64,000 bases of DNA from Seison nebaliae (taxonomy: Eukaryota > Rotifera > Pararotatoria > Seisonacea > Seisonidae): NCBI GenBank assembly GCA_023231475.1, contig JALJEE010001840.1, forward strand, positions 1 through 64,000, in the 5' to 3' direction. A program made the position numbers and the translations under genes. The notes under the pieces were generated by a model. It was given only the letters and a program-made list of their open reading frames with translations. It made no database searches and had not been told where the DNA came from. Shown in pieces: positions 25,414 to 36,873 of the stretch. The first letter of the stretch is position 1; each line of letters opens with the position of its first letter.

Positions 25414-26517
25414 TTATTGACCATTGGTGGTGCCACAATCGCACATTTTCTGCCAACATTTACATTCTCTCGGGCATCTAGAACATGGTTTTCCTTTAAA
25501 ATATGGAAGTTCCAAGTCCATTCCGGTAATTGATTTGAAATAATTACAGATTATATATGATCCAGTTGTGCAGAAAGATTCACCACAACCAACTCGAGAT
25601 GCATTTGAAAATATTACCATTGTGTAATGACCAATCTCCTTTCCACCTATTGGCATTTTCCCATATCTATAATACTTCTTCTCGGCAATGAACCTACCAA
25701 CCGCTCCTAAAGTATCATGTACCGTTTCTCCCGATACGCCCTTCCCCATACATTGACCAACTGGACCTGCATATAATGGTTCACTTCTATATTTACTAGT
25801 GTATTCATGACCGAATTGACACCTTGCAGCCCATCTTTCTGCCGTTTGTTCCAAATGCAAATCATAATACAATCTCTTCATATCAGAAGCCGGTACCAAT
25901 CGACGTTCCTTCATATGAAGTTCTAAAATTTGCAGCCGATACTCGTCAGTATACTTAACAATTCTATTTAAATCTGGAGATGCTGGTAAGCATGCTGTGT
26001 GATATGATGATAAACTCTCAAAACGAGGATCAGCACATCCATATTTTTTGAATGGATTTCGTCTACCTAAGATGTTTTCATCTGCACTTCCAATACTTGG
26101 AAAATTTCCATTATTCGGTGGTTTAGTTCCATCACTAATCTCGTCTCCATTTCCACCATCTCCAACTCCTCCAGATACTGGTTTATCATTTCCACTACCC
26201 CCAACTCCTGCAGGTTTATCATTCCCATTTCCGTCAGTATCGCCAGTATTGGATGGGATATCTGTGTCTAAATCAGCATCTTTTTTATTTTTATCCAATG
26301 CATTAGCAACAGCAAAAGCAACAATTAATGTCAATGCTAGAACGATATAGAATATTGAGATATCTATTACCAATAGAACAGCTTTATCAAATGGATCATT
26401 CCTATCAAATACAATTTTATGAGTTCGATATACTCCGTACCTTTTAAATCCATAACTAAGTCGTCTATACTGTTTTTTAGCTGTTTGCTTAAAATTATAG
26501 TTTCGCCAATAACTCAT
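25414..26517 (-). CDS. Membrane-anchored CAP protein, copy 3, with glycine-rich stalk
   Basis: Single exon, 367 residues from ATG at 26517. The N-terminus and FDRNDPFDKA motif match copy 1, followed by a hydrophobic helix (about residues 46-68). A roughly 70-residue Gly/Asp/Asn stalk containing repeated GGxGNDKP units comes next, then the shared ENILGRRNPF..GCAD segment and the CAP domain. This has AERWAARCQFGH, GHYTMVIF, RVGCGESFC and IICNYF. The hinge is PYFKGKPCSRCP with CKCWQKMCDC. The stalk accounts for the extra length over copy 1. Copies 1 and 3 look like the closest pair in the tandem array, with copy 2 between them more diverged. Outward-facing type II topology is inferred. Confidence 0.86.
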   Translation of the reverse strand: MSYWRNYNFKQTAKKQYRRLSYGFKRYGVYRTHKIVFDRNDPFDKAVLLVIDISIFYIVLALTLIVAFAVANALDKNKKDADLDTDIPSNTGDTDGNGNDKPAGVGGSGNDKPVSGGVGDGGNGDEISDGTKPPNNGNFPSIGSADENILGRRNPFKKYGCADPRFESLSSYHTACLPASPDLNRIVKYTDEYRLQILELHMKERRLVPASDMKRLYYDLHLEQTAERWAARCQFGHEYTSKYRSEPLYAGPVGQCMGKGVSGETVHDTLGAVGRFIAEKKYYRYGKMPIGGKEIGHYTMVIFSNASRVGCGESFCTTGSYIICNYFKSITGMDLELPYFKGKPCSRCPRECKCWQKMCDCGTTNGQ

Positions 26518-26584
26518 TTGATATTACTGATTTCTTTTTCAAAGTAGGTATTAGAACTAAATTTTTGCGCTCTCAATCGGATGA

Positions 26585-26592
26585 TTATATAA
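26585..26592 (-). promoter_or_regulatory. Possible TATA element of CAP copy 3
   Basis: TTATATAA lies 68 bp upstream of the ATG at 26517. The spacing is plausible for a TATA promoter with a short 5' UTR. In A+T-rich DNA such a match is weak evidence. Confidence 0.3.
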
Positions 26593-26743
26593 CCACTGAA
26601 TATTTAGTATACATAATAATTTTAATAATAATTCATCAGGATGTTGCTATTCTACAACTTATCTTGGTAAGAGAGAATATTATGGGATTAATATAGTGTA
26701 TTCCGAAGCAGAGTTGTGTTGAAAGTTTGAAAAAGGAAATTAA

Positions 26744-26777
26744 AAACGGTTCGGGAGAACCGTTTCATTGAATGAAA
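26744..26777. repeat. Two overlapping hairpins
   Basis: AAACGGTTC and GAACCGTTT (9 bp, loop GGGA) form a perfect stem at 26744-26765. The final TTT also starts TTTCATT-G-AATGAAA (26763-26777), so the two stems share bases and are mutually exclusive. It lies upstream of CAP copy 3, at the edge of the transposon-relic stretch. Confidence 0.6.
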
Positions 26778-26965
26778 CATTAGTAATAGGAAATCCCACA
26801 GCATATTTCCTCCAAAAAAAATTTCATAATTCTGGAACAAAACTTTTGTTATAACCTTATTTTTAGGGATATAAAGAAATGAAATTTTATGAAATAAAAC
26901 GTGTATAATTTTAAGATGATTTAATCAAAAAAAAGTAAGTAAAGATTTTCAATCTGCAATTTTAC

Positions 26966-27180
26966 AGGTCTATAAAGGCAACACATTCATGAGGGATATT
27001 TCGAACGAATTAGGTGTCTTTTAAGGGACAGTGATTGTCTGACAGTCGGACGAATTTGTAAAAGCGACAAGATCTTGATCGTAGGAAAGAAAATTTGGAT
27101 CGCTCCTCACCGATAAACCGACCGAATAAACGGAAAATCAAGAAATTCATTTTGGATAAACCATCATTCAAACGTGAGAA
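26966..27180 (+). pseudogene. Degenerate Tc1/mariner-like transposase N-terminus
   Basis: One frame reads YKGNTFMRDISNELGVF, stop, GTVIV, resembling the first helix-turn-helix of Tc1-type transposases (G-x-S-x-R-x-I-A-x-E-L-G-V-S..TV). A second frame from 27095 gives INRPNKRKIKKFILDKPSF, resembling the following GRPRK..R..I linker and second helix-turn-helix. Stops and a frameshift break it. Assignment is by pattern only. Confidence 0.35.
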
Positions 27181-27284
27181 CCGTAATAGACCGGTACAAT
27201 TTGCAATATTACATTACATTATTAGTTGTTTATCTATATTCAAAATTTCAGAAGGTTTGGATGAATATGAACGCATCATTATTT

Positions 27285-27494
27285 CGCCCAAATGGATTTC
27301 ATCCATGTGTTTTTTGAAGAATTATCGATGCAGTTCTTTTGGATGCAAATAATATGTTTTCTTTTAAAATTGGTGAAGTAAGTTATACCGATGTATCGGT
27401 CTTCGCATATGCTGATGACATCCTGATTGGTTTCAATAATTTGAGTCAGAGCAAGAAAATGATTGAATTTGTACGTTCTCGATATATGTTCTAA
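27285..27494 (+). pseudogene. Reverse-transcriptase fragment of a non-LTR retrotransposon
   Basis: After an in-frame TGA (27315), the frame to TAA at 27492 reads RIIDAVLLDANN, FKIGEVSYTDVS, then VFAYADDILIGFNN. FAYADD is the catalytic YADD box of reverse transcriptases. The spacing from IIDAVLL matches the P-L-LFN..IDAVL block of LINE-type elements. The rest of the element is not recognisable, so this is a dead fragment. Confidence 0.65.
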
Positions 27495-27789
27495 TAGTTT
27501 ATTTATGGCAATAAATCGTGCCTACAATCTGCTCGTGAATGACCAATCATTAGAACGGTCTGTTTTTTTCATAGATATATTTGTTCTTTACTCTGCGTCT
27601 CTACTTGTCTTTCCTCCACTTCAAATCCTCTTTTTTCGTCAACTTTTTTTATCTTATGAATAAAAGTTCCGATTCAAATTGACACACTTCTTATTCTCAC
27701 TAGTTTTCACTATTTTGATATTCACTTTATGTTTGCACACAGTCGTTGTTGGATTAATTTATAAGCAATTAATTTTTTCATAGGATTTC

Positions 27790-27916
27790 ACAGCATCGTT
27801 GCCAGTTTAATCTCTCGAGATTTTCTTTCGCACTTACATCATTTGATAAATATAAGGAAAATCTAAAAGTTTTTTCTTTATTTCCCAATTTCCCTCGACG
27901 GGAAGTTAAAGAATAA
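27790..27916 (+). repeat. Dispersed tail-motif copy D (frameshifted)
   Basis: SLISRDFLSHLHHLINIRK runs into a stop. A shifted frame then gives ENLKVFSLFPNFPRREVKE and a stop at 27914. The two halves match, in order, the RDSL..L..LINIGE and RNFFTLF..SRREF parts of copy B. It is therefore a broken copy of the same unit. Confidence 0.5.
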
Positions 27917-28235
27917 ATGCAAATTATGAAGAGTAACTAAATGACTAAAACCATTTAAAATTAATTCAAGTTTTTTAAGGTGACGAAACTACCAATTTCT
28001 GATAAAAAAAAGTTATTGGTCACGAAATCACATAGATGGGAATCGCACCCTGTGAGTTGAAAATAGAAATCTTTATGAAAACAATTTTATACATGATTTA
28101 CAAATATTAATAAGGCAAATAGGAATATTCACCTTAATAACAACATCCAAGAATAAACTATTTTTAGACCGATATTTGGGAAATATTAACTCTTTCTTCC
28201 AACTTGCAAAAGAAGAAAATAATTTCAAGAGAACA

Positions 28236-28865
28236 ATGATCATTTTTCCTTTCTTAATTTCGATCTTGATACCGTTAATTTCAATGAATTATCAAGCAGA
28301 TATCACTTACTCTACACCTACCTATAATATGGAAGTGTATGTACCTTCGGCTGTAATTGGTATGGAATTCAATGTAAGAAAACTTATGTGCCAAAGAGGA
28401 AAAATGGAAGTTTTGAATGTTCCGGATCCTGAATTTTTCAAGTTTTTAGTAGACTTTGTCGATGTCGGTAAAGAGCCGAAAGTTTTTTTGGGTCTATCTT
28501 ACGACTATGGATCGGCAGCCTATCATTGGTTTAATATCCCTAATTCAAGAATGATTGACAATTGTTCTTACTGGGGTACCAATCAACCATATGACTTGTC
28601 CAGTATTGAACCACTAACCAGTATTAAGTCCACTAATGCGTACGCAGGGAAAATACATACGGAACCGCGTTACGCTTCTTTACGTTCAGCATGTAGCAAA
28701 TTTCAGCGCAAAAATGTCAATACCCACTTCTCTTGTGATATTATTGGTCGACTGTTGATAGTAAATTTAATTAACAAGTTGATAAAAGACGAATTAAATG
28801 TTATATACTATAAACCTAGAAATTGTTATGAAACGGATGACATTTATGGATGTTCTATCATATGA
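28236..28865 (+). CDS. Secreted protein, possibly C-type-lectin-like
   Basis: Single exon, 209 residues from the first ATG at 28236. The frame is open further upstream but only from a TTG. Residues 1-17 form a clear signal peptide (MIIFPFLISILIPLISM). The middle reads KVFLGLSYDYG, HWFNIPNS, YWGTNQPYD, then cysteines in RSACSKF and HFSCDI. That order resembles the WIGL..W.dg..W...QP..C..C core of a C-type lectin domain. The first domain cysteines and the EPN/QPD sugar-binding triad are not clear, so lectin assignment is tentative. A C-terminal Cys pair (NCYETDDIYGC) follows. It sits among transposon relics and has no conserved neighbours. Confidence 0.55.
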   Translation: MIIFPFLISILIPLISMNYQADITYSTPTYNMEVYVPSAVIGMEFNVRKLMCQRGKMEVLNVPDPEFFKFLVDFVDVGKEPKVFLGLSYDYGSAAYHWFNIPNSRMIDNCSYWGTNQPYDLSSIEPLTSIKSTNAYAGKIHTEPRYASLRSACSKFQRKNVNTHFSCDIIGRLLIVNLINKLIKDELNVIYYKPRNCYETDDIYGCSII

Positions 28866-29213
28866 AATAACTAAAAATAAATGAACCATGCATTAATATT
28901 TAAATTATATTTCTAATTATAAATTGTCGGGTTGGTGAAAGTGAAAAAAAGTGTTTCGTTTTTTCTAATATTTCAACAGGAACTAAATAAAGGAAGTCAA
29001 ATGATCAAAAAAATTTTAAAATAAAAAAATTGGGCATAGATTTATTTCTTCTACATTCGTCGTCTTATCTTTCTTTAAATTTTATTCTTCTGATTTATAG
29101 ATCAAAAAATTTTTATAAAATAAATTTCTTGTCCACATAAGACATTTAGAAAGAAATGAATAGGTATTCTTGTAATGAATTGAAATTGAATTATATCATA
29201 GTTATAATATTTA

Positions 29214-29342
29214 TTAATGAAATTCCCGTCGGGATAAAGAAGAAAATAAAGTAAAAAAATTTCGATCTTCGCCAATATTGATCAGTCTGCGTAATTCAGC
29301 GAGAGATTCCCGATCGATGGGCATAGATTCCGTGGGATCAAT
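29214..29342 (-). repeat. Dispersed tail-motif copy B (best preserved)
   Basis: Read on the minus strand: ESMPIDRESLAELRRLINIG, then EDRNFFTLF..SRREFH and a stop at 29214. Upstream in the same frame is a strongly hydrophobic segment (about 29375-29468), so the motif could be the cytosolic tail of a membrane protein. It is the reference copy for copies A, C and D. Confidence 0.6.
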
Positions 29343-29738
29343 TATATCATAGTTATAATATTTATACTTCGGTATGAAATAATTTGTAATAATTAATAAT
29401 ATAAGTAATTTCTCAATAAATAATAATAATAATATGATTATTTTTCTATACCAAATAATAATAAACAAAAAGAAAATGAAAAAAATTTATCCTATCGGGA
29501 TAATTTCAATAAAAAAGAACGAATAAGATTGATTAAACGAAGGAAATTATAAGGATTCAATTTTATTGAGAAGATTAACATACCTCCTCACGAGTAATAA
29601 TGACAATGACGGAAATTCCCCGTTGGTGAACATGAAAGCTGTATAATGATTATTCCACACAATGATCACACAAGTGCTACCATTGGTTTCAAGACAATCC
29701 CTAATGAAGCTTGAACACCATATAGGTCACTAGGGGTG

Positions 29739-29878
29739 GGGAACGATCTGTGATCCAAAAATGAAAAGGATCGATCCTTCTATAGTATAGAAGGAATATA
29801 GAATCTATACACTCCAAAAAAAAATCCAGACTACTATACATACCCGAGATCGATCCTAAACATGGGTATCGTTCCTAA
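29739..29878. mobile_element. Short inverted-repeat element, MITE-like
   Basis: GGAACGAT..GGATCGATC at 29739-29776 recurs in reverse orientation at 29850-29878 as imperfect arms. Between them lies a perfect palindrome of 9-bp arms (CCTTCTATAGTATAGAAGG, 29776-29794). The left edge, CTAGGGGTGGGGAACG, resembles hAT-type ends, but no target duplication is clear. No coding capacity. Confidence 0.4.
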
Positions 29879-29950
29879 CGAAATTAAAAAATAATGAGAA
29901 CGAAACAATCTCTTTTACATGTCAATCTTAAATCAACTTTTCTATCTATT

Positions 29951-30290
29951 TTAAGATCCTGTTCGATATGACTCAATTTGTGAGTTTTGATCTTTCTTAC
30001 CACCTTTTGGAATCAGCATAACAAGAAAGATAAGGATATTGCTATAATCCATTAAAAGATGAACTAATATCAGCATTACATATGGATTATTCAAATATGT
30101 TAAATCTTTAACAGTATTTAATGCCCAGTAAACAGGCGATAAATACATACAAGTAAAATATTGGTTCAAATTAATGGCGGCTTTAGCTATATTTTCCTCT
30201 TTGTAATCATTAAAATGCGAAGTAATAAAATAAGGAAAATATTTGGATTTTAAGCTTAATAAAGTGAAATTTGAATTGGAAATAAATATC
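29951..30290 (-). pseudogene. Hydrophobic exon resembling the last helices of a 7TM receptor
   Basis: Open from an acceptor-like ATTAG at 30291 to a stop at 29951, about 112 residues. It contains two hydrophobic helices. The second, VHLLMDYSNILIFLVML followed by KGGKK, resembles TM7 and the start of a cytosolic tail in rhodopsin-like receptors. There is no room for upstream exons because CPSF1 begins divergently at 30326. It is probably a remnant, and may relate to tail-motif copy B downstream on the same strand. Confidence 0.25.
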
Positions 30291-30325
30291 GTGAACTAAT
30301 TGACAAATAGAAATAGTTTCTGACA

Positions 30326-33300
30326 ATGCAATGCGTATATAAAACTATCAAAACGCCAACCGTCGTCAATTCATCATGTTGGATGAAGCCAATGGAAACA
30401 GATAAGGAATATTTGGTTACGTCATGCACGAATTATTTAAATTTCTATTTTGTGGAAAAAGACAAGTTGATTCTGGAGAAATCTTTCCTTTTTTTTGGAC
30501 ATGTGATTAATATGAAAAATATCAGATTACAACCAGATAGAAAGAAAGAACAATTGGTCATAATATTTAATGATGCGAAATTATCTGTGTTAGAATTAGA
30601 TGAAGATTTCAATCAGTTACAAACAATTTTCTCTTATGATTTCACCGAAGATTATGATTTGATGGAGGGTCAATTCCAGATCACTTCAATTCCTCTTATG
30701 ACTGTTTCATTAAATTATCGCTGTATTTGTTTCATTTTATTCAATACGAAAATGATTCTAATTTCTTTCAATGATAAGACGACATCTTTTCTAAAGGAAG
30801 AAGATAAAATGGTTGAGGTCATCAGTACATCGAATGAACGGAAAAGAAAATTAGATGTTGATTCGTTTGGAGAAGGAGAAAAGTTTGAGAATAATAAAAA
30901 ATTTATTTTTCACAAACAAGAGAATGAAATCGTGTTGAGAAATGGAGAAAAGGAAGAAGGAAATGAATTGTTAAATGATCGATATCTTTTATCAGCACAA
31001 ATAGATGTTTATGATTTGTTGTGGCTCGTAACTCCTAGTATTGTACATGTGAAAGATGTAACATTTCTTAATGACTATTCTCAACCGACATTAATGTTAT
31101 TGGGAGAGACGGATCAGTTATGGAATGGACATCTCGATATTATGAAACCGAAACATTTCTCCAAATGTTATTTGTTTTCATTTCATAAAAAGATTCGTTC
31201 TCTTACCAAATTCTATGAGATTCCTTCACTTCCTCATGATTCAATGAGATGTATTGGTCATCCATCCAATAATAGTGGTATGATCTTCTGTCATAATTCG
31301 ATAATTTTAATGAATTCAAAATTTGAATTAATTCTCATTCAACTCAATTCATTTGCCAACATCAATTTAAATAAGAAGAGTTTCCATTCAATTGTCGATC
31401 ATATGAAAGAAGAGTTAACATTGGAATCGATTGAACCTTCTTGTATTTTTGATGATAAATTATTTTTCATGACATCAGATGGTAAGAGTTATGTGATTTG
31501 TTTAAAAACTTATTCGGTTATTTCAACATTGTTGATGATTGGAGAAAGTGTACAGTTATCTTTACTTACTCCTAATGGTTCTCAATTATCGTCATGCGTT
31601 TCAAATGATCAGAAATATTTGTTCACTTCTTCTAATCATTCTGATGCATTACTTTTAAAAATATCAAGAGACTGTGATACGATGAAGGTAGATATAGATG
31701 AAAATGAATCATCTTGGAATGGAGAATATGAAGCTCAAATAAATTATCATAATAATAGTAATGATTATAATGAAGAAGAGTTGTGGGAACAATTAGATGA
31801 ATTATGGAAAGACGAGACAAAAATAAAAGATGAGAGCGATGAATTGAACGATAATATTTCATTGAAAATAGTGGATGTTCTAAGAAATGTTGGTCCGATA
31901 AGTAAGATGTGTTCAGGTGAATCCGCTGGTGTCGGTTCAGGCTTATTGAAAGCTGGTCGCAAATCTTTACAGATGACAAATAACGGAAATAATTTCAAGA
32001 AAATGGAAAAAGAAGAGAATGCGACGAATGATGAATCGATAGGAAATGAGGATGATGAAGAAGAAGACGATGAAATTGATGAGATGAATCAATTGTCCAA
32101 TGTGATCAATAATGAAATATTTCCATTAGACATGTACTTGTCATCGGGTTATAAACAGACGTCTTCCGTTCACCAAATTCGTCAATCAATTCGACCTGAA
32201 TTCATCAGTAGTAGTAACGCTGTGGCTGAATGTAACGATTTGTTCACGTTGCATTTGAGAGATAATTTGGAAGATTTGATATGTCTGTTGAATGGAGATA
32301 ATGAGATTGAGGAAGAAGAATTGAAAGAATTGAAAGAATTGTTTAATGAGAAGAAGAGAGCAACTCTCAAACAAGAACTACTTATTAAAAAGCATTTGCA
32401 ACATTCACTCATTATGTTTTGTCGGACATATACATCAACTATTCTTCGAATGAAAGATAATGAAATGAATGAAGTTGATGAGAAGGATTCTCTTGGAATT
32501 GATATGAATCAAAAAACTATTTATGCTACTTCTTGGGTATGTCAAGTGGACGGATCATGGAAAGTGTTAAATTTACAACTTGGACAGACATTCATCCGAT
32601 TAATTGATGATGTTCATTGTGTACAACATGTTAATCTCATCGAAACAAATAATTACGATAATGACGAAATGAAATATGGAATCTCCGTTCACACCTTCTT
32701 CAACGTAGAAGTCGTACGTTGGAGTATGTCATTTCCATACGTTTTTATCACAATGAATGATCTATTTCAGCATTTTATCATTCTCAAATATCAGCATGGA
32801 CGACTAGTTGAATTAATAAAACATCCTTTACTCTCCATAAAGGAAAATGGAATTGTCACAAATTTTCCTCAATCTTTTTGCACATTCATCACTGAGAACA
32901 CAGATGATGAACATCCTTTCTATTTGTCTCATCGGCCAAAGAATGAGCGACTGAATTGGTTATTGTTCATCGATCGAACTGGAAATTTAATAATATATTT
33001 AGTGGAAGATGGACATCTAACTCAAATGTTCTATATCAACAAATTTATTTTAACACCCAAATATGCTACTGATTATTCTTCTCTCGCAATTAATCATGAT
33101 CTGATGAAAAATATCGAATTACCAGAAATTCATGAGATGTGCGTTGTCTTTTCTTTCGATTTTCGACGTTGTTATCTTTTCATAAGAATATCAGTCGATT
33201 TAGTTATTTATGAGATAAAAGAACAAAGACGAAATATATATCGAAAGAATGACGAAGTAAAACATTTAAATCTTTCTCATAATCTGACTGGAAATTTCGG

Positions 33301-35902
33301 GGAACATGAGTCGATAGAAAAAGAAGATAAACGATTGAAATTGAATTTCATAAAAATGTCGTCTGTGGACGCGACTATCGATCAACAATTCATTGGAAAA
33401 TGTAAACAAATGAATTTGGAAACGACCATGTCAAACAATCATTTCAATCTTTATGATGAATTGAGTACTCTTCATCATTTGATTCGAGAATTGGGATCGG
33501 AACGTCCTGTCATATTCGAGAATTTGAAAGATTATATTGTTAATCAAATTGAAATAGATTTATCGAAATTGAGTGAGAAGCAAATAAAAGTTATTAATCA
33601 TGTGAAATTGTTGTTAAATGGTGTGAAGTTATTGTGTCAATTATCGTTCGATCTGAATCATCATTCCAATTATCATGAATCGAATGATAACCAATTATTC
33701 GAAGAACATCAATTAAAGGAATTATTGAATGAATTATTTACTAAGAAAGAACAAACAGAAATTATGAAATTTCCATCGATAGAGAAACAATTAATGAAAG
33801 ATGGATTGAATGAATCGATGATGAATGATATCAATTGGAAGTTTTTAGGACAATTGATAAAAATCCGTTTAAATTGTTCGACGAAGAAGAAACGATTCAT
33901 TTTCCCATTCGATATTGTGAATGAAAGACGAGGTATAATGGTTGGTGGAAAATATCCGATAATTTGTTCGTTGATGGAGAAATGTCGTCTTCGAATCCAT
34001 CCATTATGGTATGATGCAGAAATTCAATCATTCGCACCCTTCAATACATCCAATAGTTATGAAGGATTTATTTATTATACACAAAAGAAAATGTTTCGTA
34101 TAGCTGTTATGCCGAATACGACGAAAAATCGTTTAGATTTACATTCAAATTTTATTAATTGGAAATATCGAATAAATGAAATTGATAAGAATTCGAGAAG
34201 TTTAGATTTGAAAAATGAGACAAAAGATGAAGAGAATGAAGAAGAGAAAGAATTACATATTCCAAATGAAGAAGAAATTAATCAATTGATTTCTTTAGAT
34301 AAAACAATGCCTGATATGAATGAAATGAATGACGAAGTCTATTTACTCGATTATGATCATCAATGGATATTACGTAGATGTTTCTATCCGAATTCTTCTG
34401 TAAAACATCTGACATATTCTTACGACCTAAAAATTTTCGTCGCTATTATTGAAGTGGAAGAGGAACTTGATGAGTTTCCTGTTCTCGATGTCGACACTCG
34501 AGTTAATGTTATTCTCCCGAAACTCTACGACATTAATTCGAAAAGTGCACCACGAACTAAAAGATGTCAACAATATTTGATAGTTTATGAATCGGACACA
34601 TGGCAAGTCATTCCAAATTCAATTTTCAAATTTCAGAAACATCACAAAGTTACATCAATCGCATTGACACCATTAACATTCAAAGGACATGAAAGTGGAT
34701 TGCGAACGTATTTGACAGTGTCGACGATTGGGAATTATCAGGAAGATGTCTTCTCATTTGGCATGTTACATTTATTCGATTTTCTCGATGTAGTTCCTCA
34801 TCCGGATAAACGATTTTCTGATCTGTCATTGAAATGTATATATTCTAAAGAACAAACCGGTCCTGTTACCGCTGTTAACAGTGTTGTTGGTCAATTGTTG
34901 GCAGGAGTAGGACAACGAGTCTTCGTTTGGACATTAGAAGAACGAAAATTGATCGATCGAGCATTTATCGATACTCAGATATTCGTCTCATCATTAAGCG
35001 TTCTAAAAAATTTCATTGTAGCATCTGATGTTTATAAATCGATTTATCTAATGAAATATGATGAAAGTCAAAGAACTTTATCAATTTTAGCACGTGACTT
35101 CCGCCAATTATGTACCTCAACTATCAACTTTTTAGTTGATGGTCAATATCTTTCTTTCATTGTTTGTGATACGAATGATAATTTATTTACTTATTCCTTA
35201 TCCGTTGAACATGAACAGACGACTGGTCTCTCAGGTCAAATGAGTGAATCGATGTCTACATTCTTATTAGCGGGATTCAATGCACTTGTCAGAAAAGGAG
35301 ATTTCAATTTAGGACAAAGTTATCCTTTCCAAACTTCCTCAGCTACAGCAACGTCGTCACTTCGAGTTTCCACTTTATTCTCTCATGCCATTCCTATTGA
35401 AAAGCGATTCCATCCACGACAATCTCATAATTATAAGAGAAAACAATTGACATTCATTGGAAGAGTTGATGGGGGAATTGGTTGTCTCATTCCCATCAGT
35501 GAACGGATACATAGACGACTAGAATTATTACAACGTGTTATGTCCATTGTCTTATCATTTGAAGGAAATTTATATCCAAAAAAATTTCGGTTTTAATTTA
35601 TTTTCATTATAATATTTTCATTAATAAATTGGATTTTTAAGGAAAATTCGAAAGAGTCATGTGGAAAGTTATAATGAACAAAGAAATATTATTGATGGTG
35701 ATCTCATCGGAATTTATTTGGGATTGGACTGGATAACAAAAGTTGAAATTGCCAAACGAATTGGGTCGAACGTGGAACAGGTTTATCTCTCCAAATCTTT
35801 TTAAGACTCTTTTAATGTTTCTTCTGTTTTTCTTTTCCTTCTACATTTCAATAGCTACATGACGATTTGGTTGAAATGAATCGTTTATTATCATGTTTCT
35901 GA
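30326..35902 (+). CDS. CPSF1: Cleavage and polyadenylation specificity factor subunit 1 (CPSF160)
   Basis: Three exons: 30326-35589, 35642-35780, 35855-35902. They give 1,816 residues (human 1,443). The N-terminus MQCVYKTIKTPT matches the family start, followed by the first beta-propeller blocks (FFGHVINM, FNDAKLSVLELD). The C-terminal propeller carries GLRTYLTVST, GPVTAVNSVVGQLLAGVGQRV and KSIYLMKYDE. The last two small exons supply the C-terminal helix set (HVESYNEQRNIIDGDLIGIY, KVEIAKRIGS, DDLVEMNRLLSCF). CPSF160 scaffolds WDR33 and CPSF30 for AAUAAA recognition in the nucleus. The extra length comes from acidic insertions near residues 450-620 and 950-1150. Introns are 52 and 74 nt. Confidence 0.96.
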
Positions 35903-36832
35903 ATTGACGAGATGAAAGTCAAAAGAAAAACTTTGTCTTATGTAATTGGAAGAGAGTATGAAAAAATTGAAGAGACATGGGAATTTGGTTGTTGAGAAGC
36001 TCGAAGATCGTTTTAATTTGTTTTTATTCATTTCGAACATCCAATTGAAAATGAATTATTTGTTCGTCCTTTCTTCAATATAAAATAGAATTATATAACA
36101 TTTTTGTATAATAGGAAAATATGTCATTTGAAAAGTTCTATGAAATATGTGAATTTACATGGAGAGATAAGATTGCCATTGTTACCGATAAATGGAAATC
36201 CTGAAAATTTAGTGATAAATAAACGATTTGATAATTGGGAAATGTTTTAAATATTTGATATGAGAAGAATTGTGCGTAATTTTCAGATAACAAATTGTAT
36301 ATTTACAAAAGATGTTTGATGTTACTTCCATATTTTCCTTGGAATTATTTTTCTTCCATAAAAGTTATCATTATGGAAACGATGTTACTTAAAATAATTA
36401 GTTCGATTAGAACAATATACAATTGGTTGACCTGTTCCCATGAATGAGTTATCCTTCATTCAACTGTTTCATTGACATAGTTTGATTAAGGAAGATTTAT
36501 GCAAATATATCAACTACTAACGTTACATTAATTACATGAATCTAAAACGGTCAATTTGAGGGAAGAATTATTCTCTAATAAATTTGTTTCGGTTTTAACA
36601 ATAATTTGAAGGAGAAATAAATGAGAGAGGTGTTGGTTGAATGTTTAAAAAATTAGTTAAATATTCCGCATTTATGACGACAAGGCCATTCCATATATTG
36701 AACAAAATTTTTAATAACATAATTTCTTTTCATACGTCGTGTATCGTCTTATTGTTGGTGAATTGAAATTGGAAGTTGACTATTCTATTACATCATAATT
36801 GAAGTGTCGGTTGTTGTTGTTTGTGTGGAGGA

Positions 36833-36873
<41 letters not shown>

